Assembly: GCA_964219355.1 (NCBI GenBank)
Contig: CAXPOZ010000005.1
Location: 124,001 to 188,000 of the forward strand
Reading direction: 5' to 3'
Length of the DNA stretch: 64,000 bases
From: Parvularcula sp964219355
GTDB lineage: Bacteria; Pseudomonadota; Alphaproteobacteria; Caulobacterales; Parvularculaceae
Below the pieces are notes generated by a model that was not told where the DNA came from, ran no database searches, and saw nothing but the letters and a program-made list of their open reading frames with translations. This document shows positions 9,029 through 16,783 of the stretch, piece after piece (the stretch's first letter is position 1; every line of letters begins with the position of its first letter). The translations under genes were made by a program, and so were the position numbers.

Positions 9029-10023
9029 CCCTCAGCCGCCGCCAGTTCACGCAAGCCGCCATCGCCGGTCTTGGCGCCGCAGGACTCTCCTCTTGCGCCA
9101 AGGCCGAGCGCCCGCTGTTTGCGGCCGATGCACAACCGGCGGATTACCCGACCGTCAAGGCGCTCGAATTCATCGCCAAGCGGCTGGAAGAGGAAACAGA
9201 TGGCCGCCTCGCCATGCGGATCTATGCAGGCGCACAGCTGGGTCGTGAACGGGACACGCTGGAAATCACCATGTTCGGCGGGCTCGATGTCAATCGGGTG
9301 AACACGGCGCCCCTCAATCCGATTGCGGAGGAAACGCTGGTTCCCGCCCTGCCCTTTGTCTTCCGGTCGATTGACCATATGCGGGCCGCCGTTGACGGCG
9401 CGCCGGGGCAGCAGATCCTCGATGCGCTCCGACCCAAGGGGCTTATCGGGCTCTGCTATTATGATTCAGGCGCGCGCAGTTTCTATAATGCCAAGCGCCC
9501 GGTCCTGACGCCCGACGATCTTGGCGGCATGAAGATCCGTGTGCAGAATTCAGATCTCTATGTCTCGATGGTTGAAGCGCTGGGCGCTAATGCGACACCG
9601 ATGAGTTTCGCGGAAGTCTATCAGGGCCTGATCCAGGGTGTCATTGACGGCGCGGAGAATAACTGGCCGTCATATGAGACGACCCGGCATTTCGAGGCCG
9701 CGCCCTATTATTCCCGGACAGAGCATATCATGGCGCCGGAAGTCCTTGTCATGTCGCTGCGGCGCTGGGAGAAGCTGAGTGAGGATGATCAAGAGTTGTT
9801 CCGGCGGATCGCCCGCGAGTCCGTCCCCGTCATGCGCGACATCTGGGATGCGCGCGTCGAGAAATCAAAAGAGATCGTGATGGCGGGCGGCATTGAACTC
9901 GTCGACCCGGTCGACAAAGCGCCGTTCCAGGAAAAGATGAAGCCGGTCTATGACCGCTTCGTCAGCTCCAAACTGCGCCCGCTGGTCGAGGAAATTCAGG
10001 CCATGGAGGTGCCCGGTGTCTGA
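9025..10023 (+). CDS. TRAP transporter substrate-binding protein (DctP family), Tat/lipoprotein signal
   Basis: A 332-residue DctP/TAXI-type periplasmic receptor of a tripartite TRAP transporter. The N-terminus SRRQFTQAAIAGLG is a twin-arginine signal followed by LSSC, a lipobox, so it is probably a Tat-exported lipoprotein rather than free in the periplasm. The conserved MKIRVQNS segment near residue 167 carries the arginine that clamps the substrate carboxylate in this family. FAEVYQGLIQGVIDGAENNW is the second hallmark. The start is GTG inside the uxaC stop (GTGA). From the neighbouring isomerase, reductase, dehydratase and kinase, the ligand is most likely D-glucuronate or a related hexuronate; this is context, not sequence proof. 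Confidence 0.9.
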   Translation: MTLSRRQFTQAAIAGLGAAGLSSCAKAERPLFAADAQPADYPTVKALEFIAKRLEEETDGRLAMRIYAGAQLGRERDTLEITMFGGLDVNRVNTAPLNPIAEETLVPALPFVFRSIDHMRAAVDGAPGQQILDALRPKGLIGLCYYDSGARSFYNAKRPVLTPDDLGGMKIRVQNSDLYVSMVEALGANATPMSFAEVYQGLIQGVIDGAENNWPSYETTRHFEAAPYYSRTEHIMAPEVLVMSLRRWEKLSEDDQELFRRIARESVPVMRDIWDARVEKSKEIVMAGGIELVDPVDKAPFQEKMKPVYDRFVSSKLRPLVEEIQAMEVPGV

Positions 10024-10528
10024 GCCCCTTCCCACCGAAGGCCCTGTCGCGCGGATGTCGCGGCTCCTCTCGCTTGCCTGCATGTGGCTCGCCGGGATCG
10101 GCCTTTGCGCGATGACAGCCATCATCCTGTGGCAGGTCTTTGCGCGCTATGTTCTTAATTCGAGCCCGTCATGGTCCGAACAGGCGGCATTATACATCCT
10201 TATATGGACGATCCTGTTCGGCGGGGCCGCCGGGGTACGGGAGAATTTCCATATCCGCATGACCGCCTTTCAGGATGCGATCGGCAAGCACCGCGTGATC
10301 CCGCTGATCGTGGCTCACCTGATCACCGGCGCTATCGGCGTCTTCCTTGTGATCTATGGCGCCAATCTGGTCGTGAAGCTCTGGGATTTCAGGATCCCGA
10401 CGCTCGGCGTGCCCAGAGGCTCCGCCATGCTGCCCATGCCGATTGCCGGTGTGCTCATCACCGGCTTCGTGCTTGAACATCTGATCGCGATCTTCCGCGG
10501 GCGGGAGGTGACCCCGTCATGGCCCTGA
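10016..10528 (+). CDS. TRAP transporter small membrane subunit (DctQ)
   Basis: A 170-residue DctQ-family protein with four hydrophobic segments: residues around 17-38 (LSLACMWLAGIGLCAM), 50-68 with the FARYVLNSSPSWSEQAA motif before the second helix, 95-120, and 135-155. It is the small integral subunit that bridges receptor and DctM. The start is taken as the GTG at 10016, because GGAGG sits six bases before it; this makes it overlap dctP by 8 bases. An ATG at 10055 is an alternative. It overlaps dctM by 10 bases at its 3' end. Confidence 0.88.
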   Translation: MSEPLPTEGPVARMSRLLSLACMWLAGIGLCAMTAIILWQVFARYVLNSSPSWSEQAALYILIWTILFGGAAGVRENFHIRMTAFQDAIGKHRVIPLIVAHLITGAIGVFLVIYGANLVVKLWDFRIPTLGVPRGSAMLPMPIAGVLITGFVLEHLIAIFRGREVTPSWP

Positions 10529-11799
10529 TCATTCTCTTCGGTTGCCTCGCCCTGTTCCTGATCATCGGCGTGCCGGTCGCCTTCGCGCTGTTCGCCGCGT
10601 CGGTGCTCACATTCTTCTATCTCGATATCGCGCCCGTCATCGCCGTCCAGCAGATGGCGTCGGGCATGAATGTCTTCTCCCTGATGGCGATCCCGTTCTT
10701 CATCTTTGCAGGCGATCTGATGTATCGCGCCGGCATCGCCGAGAAACTCGTGCGGCTCGCCGATGCGGCACTTGGCGGCACAAGGGGCGGGCTCGGTCAG
10801 GTCGATGTCGGCGCTTCCATGCTGTTCGGCGCGGTCTCGGGCTCGGCGATTGCATCGGTTTCAGCGCTTGGCTCCGCCCTCACCCCGATGATGGTCGAGA
10901 AGGGATATGACCGCGATTACGCCGTCAATGTCACCTGCACGGCGGCCATCCTTGGGCTGATCATTCCGCCCTCGCATAACATGATCATCTATGCTGCGTC
11001 CGCTGGGATCGGCATTTCCATCGGTGAGCTCTTTGTCGCCGGGATCGTCCCCGGCGTGATGGCCGGGATCATCCTCGGCATCACCTCATGGCTGGTCGCC
11101 CGCAAGCGCGGCTATCCCAAGGGTACCTTCCCCGGCTGGCGCGCCTTTATCCTCGCCGCCATCGCCGCCGTGCCGGGCCTGATGACCGCGGTGATCATCG
11201 TCGTCGGCATCCTTGCGGGGATCTTCACCCCGACGGAAAGCTCCGCCGTTGCGATCTTCTATACCCTCCTTGTCGGGATTTTCGGCTACCGCACGCTGGG
11301 CTCAAAACAGCTCGGGCTGGCCATTGCGGGATCGGTCAGGACCACCGCCATGGTCATGTTGATCATCGGCTCAGCGGCGGCATTCGGTTGGCTCCTCGCC
11401 CTCCTGGAGGCGCCCTCCGCACTGGCTGGCTTTGTCACCAGCGTCACCGACAATCCCGTTATCGTCATGCTGATGGTGCTCGCCGCGCTTCTTGTTCTTG
11501 GCACGTTCATGGACATGGCGCCGCTGATCATCATTACAACGCCGATCTTCCTGCCGCTGATGATCAGTTTCGGCTATGATCCCGTCCATTTCGGGATTGT
11601 CCTGATGCTGGCGCTGGGCATCGGGCTCGTCACCCCGCCGGTCGGTGCGGTGCTGTTCGTGGCCGCCGCCATCGGCAAGATCAGGATCGAGGACACGGTC
11701 AAGACGATCTGGCCCTTCTATCTGGCCTTGATCATCGCACTCCTGCTAACGGCATTCATTCCTGCCCTGTCGCTGACACTGCCCGGACTGCTTGGATGA
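10519..11799 (+). CDS. TRAP transporter large permease (DctM)
   Basis: A 426-residue DctM, the sodium-coupled transport subunit, with about 12 hydrophobic helices along its whole length. Family hallmarks are visible: MNVFSLMAIPFFIFAGDLM near residue 55, GAVSGSAIASVSALGS near residue 105, LGLIIPPSHNMIIYA near residue 150 and LGTFMDMAPLIIITTPIFLP near residue 330. The ATG at 10519 is preceded by GGGAGGTG and lies within the dctQ 3' end. Its stop overlaps the uxuB start (ATGA), so receptor, both membrane subunits and the catabolic genes are one transcriptional unit. Confidence 0.93.
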   Translation: MALIILFGCLALFLIIGVPVAFALFAASVLTFFYLDIAPVIAVQQMASGMNVFSLMAIPFFIFAGDLMYRAGIAEKLVRLADAALGGTRGGLGQVDVGASMLFGAVSGSAIASVSALGSALTPMMVEKGYDRDYAVNVTCTAAILGLIIPPSHNMIIYAASAGIGISIGELFVAGIVPGVMAGIILGITSWLVARKRGYPKGTFPGWRAFILAAIAAVPGLMTAVIIVVGILAGIFTPTESSAVAIFYTLLVGIFGYRTLGSKQLGLAIAGSVRTTAMVMLIIGSAAAFGWLLALLEAPSALAGFVTSVTDNPVIVMLMVLAALLVLGTFMDMAPLIIITTPIFLPLMISFGYDPVHFGIVLMLALGIGLVTPPVGAVLFVAAAIGKIRIEDTVKTIWPFYLALIIALLLTAFIPALSLTLPGLLG

Positions 11800-13271
11800 C
11801 AATGAAACGGCTCTCTTCGGACACGCTCAATGAGCTGTCCTATATCGTCAAAACACCCGGTTACGACCGCGCGGCCTTGCGCCCCCGGCTCGTTCATCTG
11901 GGGGTGGGCGCGTTCCACCGTGCCCATCAGGCGGTCTATACCGAGGAGACCAATGAGCGCGAGGCAGGCGAATGGGGCACGACCGGCATCTCGCTGAGAT
12001 CCCCGACGGCAGCGTCACAGCTCGCCCCGCAGAATCATCTTTACACGGTTGGCACGATGGACGGGGAGCGTATCTCCTATCGGCTGATCAGCAACATGAT
12101 GCGCATGATCACAGCGCCCGAAGCGCCAGAAGCCGCGCTTGCCGCGCTCGCCTCCCCGGAAGTCTGCGCCGTCACCCTGACGATTACCGAGAAGGGCTAT
12201 GCTCTTGACCCCGCAACGGGCCGTCTGAAGACGGAAGATCCCGATATCGCGGCGGATCTCCAGACGCCTGAGGCCCCGCGATCGGCCATCGGCTATCTGG
12301 CAGCAGCTTTACGCATCCGATATGCGGCGAGCGCTCTCCCTTTCACGATCATCTCCTGTGACAATCTGCCGTCGAACGGCGCGCGCGTCCGCGAAGCGGT
12401 GCTGCAATATGCCGGACGGATCGACCGGGACTTTGCCGCCTGGATTGAGCGCGAAGGCGCTTTCCCCGACACCATGGTCGACCGGATCGTCCCTGCAACG
12501 ACGCCCGAGGACATCACCGAAACAGCAGAAGCCATCAGGCTGCGTGATGACGCCCATGTGAAGGCCGAGCCCTTCCGCCAATGGGTGATCGAGAACAAAT
12601 TCGCCGCTGACCGTCCGCAATGGGAAGCCGCCGGCGCGCAGATCGTCGAGGACGTCGCAGCGTTTGAGACGGCTAAGCTCCGCCTGCTGAATGGTCCGCA
12701 TTCCGCGATTGCGTATCTCGGCTATCTCTCAGGCTATGACTACGTCCATCAAGTGATGGACGATGTCGATCTCTCGCCCTTCATCACCCTGCTGATGGAT
12801 GAAGAAATCCTGCCCACCGTGACACCGCCCGCCGGGGTCTCGCTCCCATCTTATACCGAAGCGCTACGCGAGAGGTTTCTCAATTCCGCTTTGCGTCACC
12901 GGACATGGCAGATCGCCATGGATGGCAGCCAGAAACTGCCCCAGCGCTTGCTCGATACGATCCGTGACCGGCAAAAGATGGGCCTTCCCTATGACCGGCT
13001 CGCCCTCGCGGTCGCGGCCTGGATCGCCTATGCCCGCGGACGGACTATCCATGGCGAGAAGATCGATGTCCGCGACCCGCTCAGCGCACGTTTTGCGGAA
13101 ATTGCCTCCGCTTCATCAGGGGTGGACAGCCTGCTGCAGGGTTTTCTAAGCCTCGGGGAGGTTTTCGGGGATGATCTCTCCCGTGACCTCGGCTTTGCCG
13201 GCACCGTCCTTACCCAGTTGCAGCGCCTGATGACCGATGGTCCGCAGGCCGCCGCAGGAGCCCTGTCATGA
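11796..13271 (+). CDS. uxuB: D-mannonate oxidoreductase (fructuronate reductase)
   Basis: A 491-residue member of the mannitol/mannonate long-chain dehydrogenase family, which reduces D-fructuronate to D-mannonate with NADH. The Rossmann part begins with LVHLGVGAFHRAHQA (about residue 27). The middle has the SCDNLPSNG segment, VDRIVPATTP, and the catalytic-domain signature KLRLLNGPHSAIAYLG near residue 296. The length matches UxuB/mannitol dehydrogenase (about 480-490). ATG 11796 forms an ATGA overlap with dctM; a second ATG six bases on is possible. Mannitol 2-dehydrogenase or tagaturonate reductase cannot be excluded by motif alone, but the neighbours favour fructuronate reductase. Confidence 0.92.
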   Translation: MTMKRLSSDTLNELSYIVKTPGYDRAALRPRLVHLGVGAFHRAHQAVYTEETNEREAGEWGTTGISLRSPTAASQLAPQNHLYTVGTMDGERISYRLISNMMRMITAPEAPEAALAALASPEVCAVTLTITEKGYALDPATGRLKTEDPDIAADLQTPEAPRSAIGYLAAALRIRYAASALPFTIISCDNLPSNGARVREAVLQYAGRIDRDFAAWIEREGAFPDTMVDRIVPATTPEDITETAEAIRLRDDAHVKAEPFRQWVIENKFAADRPQWEAAGAQIVEDVAAFETAKLRLLNGPHSAIAYLGYLSGYDYVHQVMDDVDLSPFITLLMDEEILPTVTPPAGVSLPSYTEALRERFLNSALRHRTWQIAMDGSQKLPQRLLDTIRDRQKMGLPYDRLALAVAAWIAYARGRTIHGEKIDVRDPLSARFAEIASASSGVDSLLQGFLSLGEVFGDDLSRDLGFAGTVLTQLQRLMTDGPQAAAGALS

Positions 13272-14191
13272 CTGCGATTCCCGCCCCCGTCTTCATCATC
13301 GGCGAAGCCATGATCGAGCTTTCCGGGCTCGACGGGAAAACCGCGCAGGTCGGCGTGGCGGGTGATACGTTCAACACGGCTGTCTATCTGGCCCGCGCTG
13401 GCGTGCCGGTCTCCTATCTCACGGCGCTCGGTGAAGATCCCTTCAGTGAACGGATCAGAGAAGCGCTGCAGGATGAAGGCATCGACACCTCTCACGTCCT
13501 GACCGCGCCGGGCCGCAATGCCGGACTTTATGCGATCTCACTCGATGATGAAGGCGAGCGCACTTTCACCTATTGGCGCAATGACAGTGCCGCACGGGCC
13601 TTTTTCTCCGCCCCCGGCGCAGAGGCTGCGCTTGAGGCGATGGCGAAAGCGCCGGCGGTTTATCTCAGCGGGATCTCACTCTCCCTTTACGGGCCGGACG
13701 ATCGGGCAAGACTGTTCGATGTTCTCAAAACCGTGCGCGATAATGGCGGCGAGGTCATCTTCGATCTCAATTACCGGCCGCGCGGCTGGCCCGACAGCCA
13801 AACTGCCCATGCCGTTCTCGATAAAGCGTCCCAGCTCGCTACGATCTGCCTGCCGACTTTCGAGGATGTCGAAGCCCTCTACGGCACGAAAGATCCAGAG
13901 ACGGCATCGGTCAAGTATCAGGATCTGGGCGCACGGGAAGTCACCGTGAAAGATGGCGGCAATGGTGCGTTTCTTTCAAGCGGCGGCTGGGTGAAGCCTG
14001 CAGAGAAAATCCGCCCGGTCGATACGACAGGTGCCGGAGACAGCTTTAATGCCGGTTATCTGACCGCACGAATAAAAGGTCTGCCCCCTGAGGAAGCCGC
14101 CCTTGCAGGTCACCGCCTTGCCGGCGCCGTCATCTGTGAGAAAGGCGCGATCCTGCCCAAGGGTCATACCGCCTGGCCGGAAACCGCGTAA
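13268..14191 (+). CDS. kdgK: 2-dehydro-3-deoxygluconokinase (PfkB family)
   Basis: A 307-residue ribokinase/PfkB-fold sugar kinase. The N-terminal glycine-rich substrate region is GVAGDTFNTAVYLARAG (about residue 30). The C-terminal anion-hole and catalytic base motif is DTTGAGDSFNAGYL (about residue 254), with the aspartate of GAGD as the expected base. In this context it phosphorylates KDG to KDPG, the last step before KDPG aldolase, which is not in the window. It overlaps uxuB by ATGA and is the last gene of the operon. A 5-bp GC hairpin about 20 bases after the stop lacks a T-run, so I do not call a terminator. Confidence 0.92.
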   Translation: MTAIPAPVFIIGEAMIELSGLDGKTAQVGVAGDTFNTAVYLARAGVPVSYLTALGEDPFSERIREALQDEGIDTSHVLTAPGRNAGLYAISLDDEGERTFTYWRNDSAARAFFSAPGAEAALEAMAKAPAVYLSGISLSLYGPDDRARLFDVLKTVRDNGGEVIFDLNYRPRGWPDSQTAHAVLDKASQLATICLPTFEDVEALYGTKDPETASVKYQDLGAREVTVKDGGNGAFLSSGGWVKPAEKIRPVDTTGAGDSFNAGYLTARIKGLPPEEAALAGHRLAGAVICEKGAILPKGHTAWPETA

Positions 14192-14245
14192 CACCCCCAC
14201 TTCTTTTGAATCGCCCTTTGCCTAGACAGGGCCGATCTGAACTTT

Positions 14246-14301
14246 TTGCATTCGCTTTCTTGTATATTTGTATTTTGTGATTTACATGATCAGTAAATCA
14301 C
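14246..14301 (+). promoter_or_regulatory. sqr promoter region with shared AT motif and a 9-bp palindrome
   Basis: TTGCAT (14246-14251) and TGTATT (14269-14274) are 17 bases apart and could be the sqr promoter. GTATATTTGTAT (14262-14273) overlaps the -10 and resembles elements upstream of the two ArsR-family genes and the DUF2892 gene in this window. Just downstream, GTGATTTAC (14277-14285) and GTAAATCAC (14293-14301) form a perfect 9-bp inverted repeat separated by ATGATCA, a plausible second operator between the transcription start and sqr. Function is inferred only from position and symmetry. Confidence 0.5.
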
Positions 14302-14350
14302 CCCGCCATGGCGGCGACACCTCATGGCGGCAAGAAAGGGAGGTCATCCA

Positions 14351-15652
14351 ATGGCCCATATTGTCGTCCTTGGTGCCGGTCTTGGCGGCGTGCCCATGGC
14401 ACTCGAAATGCGCCAGCAGGCCCGTAAGGAAGATACCGTCACTGTCATTTCCGACCAGCCGGTCTTCTCCTTCACCCCGTCCAATCCCTGGGTAGCCGTT
14501 GACTGGCGCAAGCCAGATCAGATCCAGGTCGAGCTGGAGCCCGTCTTCAATAAGAAGAAAATCGACTTCATCCATTGCCGCGCCAAAAAGGTCCGACCTG
14601 AGCAGAACACCGTCGAACTCGATGACGGCAGGATGATCGACTATGATTATCTCGTGATCGCGACCGGGCCGGAGCTGGCCTTTGATGAGATCGAGGGGCT
14701 CGGCCCCCATGGAGGTCACACCCATTCGGTCTGCACCACCCCCCATGCGCTCGAAGCCTCCAAAGCCTGGGAGGACTTTGTCAAAAATCCGGGGCCGATC
14801 GTTGTCGGCGCCGTTCAGGGCGCGTCCTGTTTCGGCCCGGCCTATGAATATGCGTTCATTCTCGACACTGACCTCCGTAAGCGGAAGATTCGCGACAAGG
14901 TGCCGATGACTTTTGTCACCTCGGAACCCTATATCGGGCATCTCGGCCTTGATGGCGTCGGCGATACCAAGGGCATGCTCGAAAGCGAGCTGCGCGAACG
15001 GCATATCAAATTCATCACCAGTGCCCGTATCAAGAAAGTCCTGCCCGACATGGTCATTGTCGAGGAGATAGATGAGGATGGCAGCGTGAAGAAGATTCAC
15101 GAACTGCCGCAGAATTTCTCCATGATGCTGCCGGCCTTCCGGGGCATTGAGGCGGTGCGGGACATTGAGGGTCTCGTCAATCCGCGCGGCTTTGTCACGG
15201 TCGATGAAGCCCAGCAGAATGCGGCCTTTCCGAATATTTTCTCGGTCGGCGTCTGCGTCGCCATCCCGCCCGTCGGTCAATATGCCGTGCCCGTCGGGGT
15301 GCCGAAAACCGGCTTCATGATCGAGAGCATGGTGCGGGCGACCGCGCATAATATCCGCCGTCTGCTTGATGAGAAGAAGCCCGATGCCGAGGCGACATGG
15401 AATGCCGTCTGTATTGCTGATTTTGGCGATGGCGGCGTTGCTTTTGTCGCCATGCCGCAGATCCCGCCGCGCAACGTCAACTGGGCGGCCAGCGGCAAAT
15501 GGGTCCACTGGGCCAAGGCGGCCTTTGAGAAATATTTCGTCGGCAAGATCCGCCGCGGGGTCAGCGAGCCGTTCTATGAGCGCGTGACGCTCGACCTGCT
15601 AGGCATCACCAAGACCAAGAAGGAACAGAAATCCCAGCTCTCAGAGGGCTGA
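14351..15652 (+). CDS. sqr: Sulfide:quinone oxidoreductase, type I
   Basis: A 433-residue FAD flavoprotein of the two-dinucleotide-binding fold. VVLGAGLGGVPMALEM (residues 5-20) is the FAD-binding glycine motif. Three cysteines, C128 (THSVCTTP), C160 (QGASCFGP) and C354 (NAVCIADFG), fall one position from the C127/C159/C353 triad of the Rhodobacter capsulatus enzyme, including the same spacing. The reaction is sulfide to protein-bound polysulfide, with electrons to the quinone pool at the periplasmic or cytoplasmic membrane face. The amphipathic C-terminus (about residue 380 on) fits membrane attachment. AAGGGAGGT precedes the chosen ATG. A rhodanese, persulfide sensor and bd oxidase nearby support the assignment. 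Confidence 0.95.
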   Translation: MAHIVVLGAGLGGVPMALEMRQQARKEDTVTVISDQPVFSFTPSNPWVAVDWRKPDQIQVELEPVFNKKKIDFIHCRAKKVRPEQNTVELDDGRMIDYDYLVIATGPELAFDEIEGLGPHGGHTHSVCTTPHALEASKAWEDFVKNPGPIVVGAVQGASCFGPAYEYAFILDTDLRKRKIRDKVPMTFVTSEPYIGHLGLDGVGDTKGMLESELRERHIKFITSARIKKVLPDMVIVEEIDEDGSVKKIHELPQNFSMMLPAFRGIEAVRDIEGLVNPRGFVTVDEAQQNAAFPNIFSVGVCVAIPPVGQYAVPVGVPKTGFMIESMVRATAHNIRRLLDEKKPDAEATWNAVCIADFGDGGVAFVAMPQIPPRNVNWAASGKWVHWAKAAFEKYFVGKIRRGVSEPFYERVTLDLLGITKTKKEQKSQLSEG

Positions 15653-15668
15653 GCATTCTTCCCGCAAG

Positions 15669-15697
15669 AAAAAGGGCGGCATGGGCCGCCCTTTTTT
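15669..15697. terminator. Bidirectional hairpin terminator after sqr
   Basis: AAAGGGCGGC (15671-15680), loop ATGG, GCCGCCCTTT (15685-15694), with a T-run on the + strand and A's on the other side. It lies between the sqr stop and the convergent rhodanese gene, so it can serve both. Confidence 0.85.
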
Positions 15698-15715
15698 GTA
15701 CCGGTGGTGGACGCC

Positions 15716-16057
15716 TCAGATTTCCTTGAGCTGCCCCGTCGAGGGATCAACCGCGATCACATTCAGGCCGTCCTTGCGCCAGGCCTGAATGCCGCCCGCC
15801 ATATGCGAGGTGACCGCCACTCCCTCCTGCTGGCACTGATCGAGCGCCATGCCGGAGCGCTTGCCCGTGCCGCAGTGAAAGACGATCTGGCGGTCTCCAG
15901 AGACCGGCAGGGCCAGCGGGTCAAAGGTCGATAATGGAAAATTGAATGCCCCTGCGATCCGCGATTCGCTGAACTCATGCGGCTCCCTGACATCGATCAG
16001 CATGATTTTTCCATCAGCCATACCAGCCTTTATCTCGGCGGGGGATAGATCGCGCAT
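15716..16057 (-). CDS. Single-domain rhodanese sulfurtransferase
   Basis: A 113-residue single rhodanese domain. The active-site loop is FHCGTGKRS (about residues 63-71), with the catalytic cysteine in a six-residue loop typical of sulfurtransferases. VDVREPHEF is the conserved N-terminal strand-helix motif. It can carry sulfane sulfur from persulfide to acceptors such as glutathione or cyanide. AGGAG lies about seven bases before the ATG. It is divergent from the ArsR-family persulfide-sensor gene across 88 bp, so the two may share control. GlpE-like function is an alternative, but the sulfide context is stronger. Confidence 0.9.
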   Translation of the reverse strand: MRDLSPAEIKAGMADGKIMLIDVREPHEFSESRIAGAFNFPLSTFDPLALPVSGDRQIVFHCGTGKRSGMALDQCQQEGVAVTSHMAGGIQAWRKDGLNVIAVDPSTGQLKEI

Positions 16058-16109
16058 GGGAGTCTCCTATATAGTTGGGGATTGCCGCGTGTGGCGGCGT
16101 TTGGTGACC

Positions 16110-16145
16110 TTGACAACATAGCTGTTTATCAGTATATCCGCAATC
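16110..16145 (+). promoter_or_regulatory. Promoter of the first ArsR-family regulator; possibly leaderless
   Basis: TTGACA (16110-16115), a 17-base spacer and TATATC (16133-16138) form a near-consensus promoter. The core GTATATCCG (16132-16140) recurs in the promoter of the DUF2892 gene downstream and would let the regulator bind over its own -10. The ATG at 16146 is 7 bases after the -10, so the transcript may begin at or next to the start codon. Confidence 0.6.
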
Positions 16146-16487
16146 ATGAATATAGAGGACATGCAGCAATCCGCCGGCGACGCCGCCGATTTCCTCCGCT
16201 CTCTCGCCAATGAGAAGCGGTTGATGATCGTGTGTCAGCTGATTTCCGGGGAGATGAGTGTCGGGGAGCTCTGCGAATCCCTTGATGTGCGCCAGAGCAC
16301 CATGTCCCAGCAGCTCGCCCTCCTCCGCATGGAAGGCATCGTGAAGACCCGCAAGGAAGCCCAGACGGTCTATTACTCGCTCGCCAATGACGGCGCGCGT
16401 CAGGTCGTCGCGATCCTGCACGGCATGTTCTGCAGCGAAAATGGTGCCGCCAAGCCCGCACGCCGCAAAGTTGGGGCCACGGCCTGA
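16146..16487 (+). CDS. ArsR-family persulfide-sensing repressor (SqrR/BigR-like)
   Basis: A 113-residue winged-helix dimeric repressor. The recognition helix region is ESLDVRQSTMSQQLALLRMEG (about residues 44-64), followed by the wing TRKEAQTVYYSL. Two cysteines, C30 (MIVCQL) in helix 2 and C96 (GMFCSE) in the last helix, are 66 residues apart, the same spacing as the redox pair C41/C107 of SqrR that forms a tetrasulfide bridge when persulfide appears. It lacks the metal-binding CxC of classic ArsR. The start is either ATG 16146 (no Shine-Dalgarno; possibly leaderless) or ATG 16161 with AGAGGA close upstream. It probably represses sqr, the rhodanese and the downstream membrane genes. Confidence 0.88.
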   Translation: MNIEDMQQSAGDAADFLRSLANEKRLMIVCQLISGEMSVGELCESLDVRQSTMSQQLALLRMEGIVKTRKEAQTVYYSLANDGARQVVAILHGMFCSENGAAKPARRKVGATA

Positions 16488-16496
16488 TAAAAAAAT

Positions 16497-16531
16497 TTGA
16501 CTTATATATGCGTATATCCGTATATATAAGT
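16497..16531 (+). promoter_or_regulatory. Promoter and long AT-rich dyad before DUF2892/RND operon
   Basis: TTGACT (16497-16502) and TATATA (16521-16526) are 18 bases apart. Over the same bases lies a perfect 10-bp inverted repeat: ACTTATATAT (16500-16509) and ATATATAAGT (16522-16531), with GCGTATATCCGT between. A repressor bound here would cover both promoter elements. The inner GTATATCCG is the motif shared with the preceding ArsR gene's own promoter. Confidence 0.65.
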
Positions 16532-16552
16532 GCACAATCTGGAGATTGAGAC

Positions 16553-16756
16553 ATGAATATCGACCGCGCCGTTTTCGCCCTCGCTGGCACCATGATTCTG
16601 GTGAGCATTGCGCTGAGCTTGACGATTCATCCGTACTGGCTGTTTCTGACCGGCTTTGTCGGCCTGAACATGCTGCAGGCGGCCTTCACCGGCTTTTGCC
16701 CCGCAGCGATGATCTTCAAGGCCATGGGCCTCAATTCAGGCTGCGCCTTTAAATAA
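16553..16756 (+). CDS. DUF2892 (YgaP-type transmembrane) protein
   Basis: A 67-residue membrane protein with two hydrophobic helices: about residues 7-25 (VFALAGTMILVSIALS) and 28-50. The tail TGFCPAAMIFKAMGLNSGCAF matches the DUF2892 domain that in YgaP is fused to a rhodanese. Here the rhodanese is a separate gene 500 bp away. Two cysteines (C49 and C64) lie at the C-terminal side and could carry persulfide. A GGAG lies about ten bases before the ATG. It is first in a likely operon with the RND exporter, whose start follows 27 bases later. Confidence 0.85.
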   Translation: MNIDRAVFALAGTMILVSIALSLTIHPYWLFLTGFVGLNMLQAAFTGFCPAAMIFKAMGLNSGCAFK

Positions 16757-16783
16757 CCCCCTCTCTTTTCCGGAGCCCATGCG

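Noticed and set aside
14282..15508. 408-residue open frame antisense to sqr
   Set aside because: Shadow of a well-supported SQR with matched catalytic cysteines.
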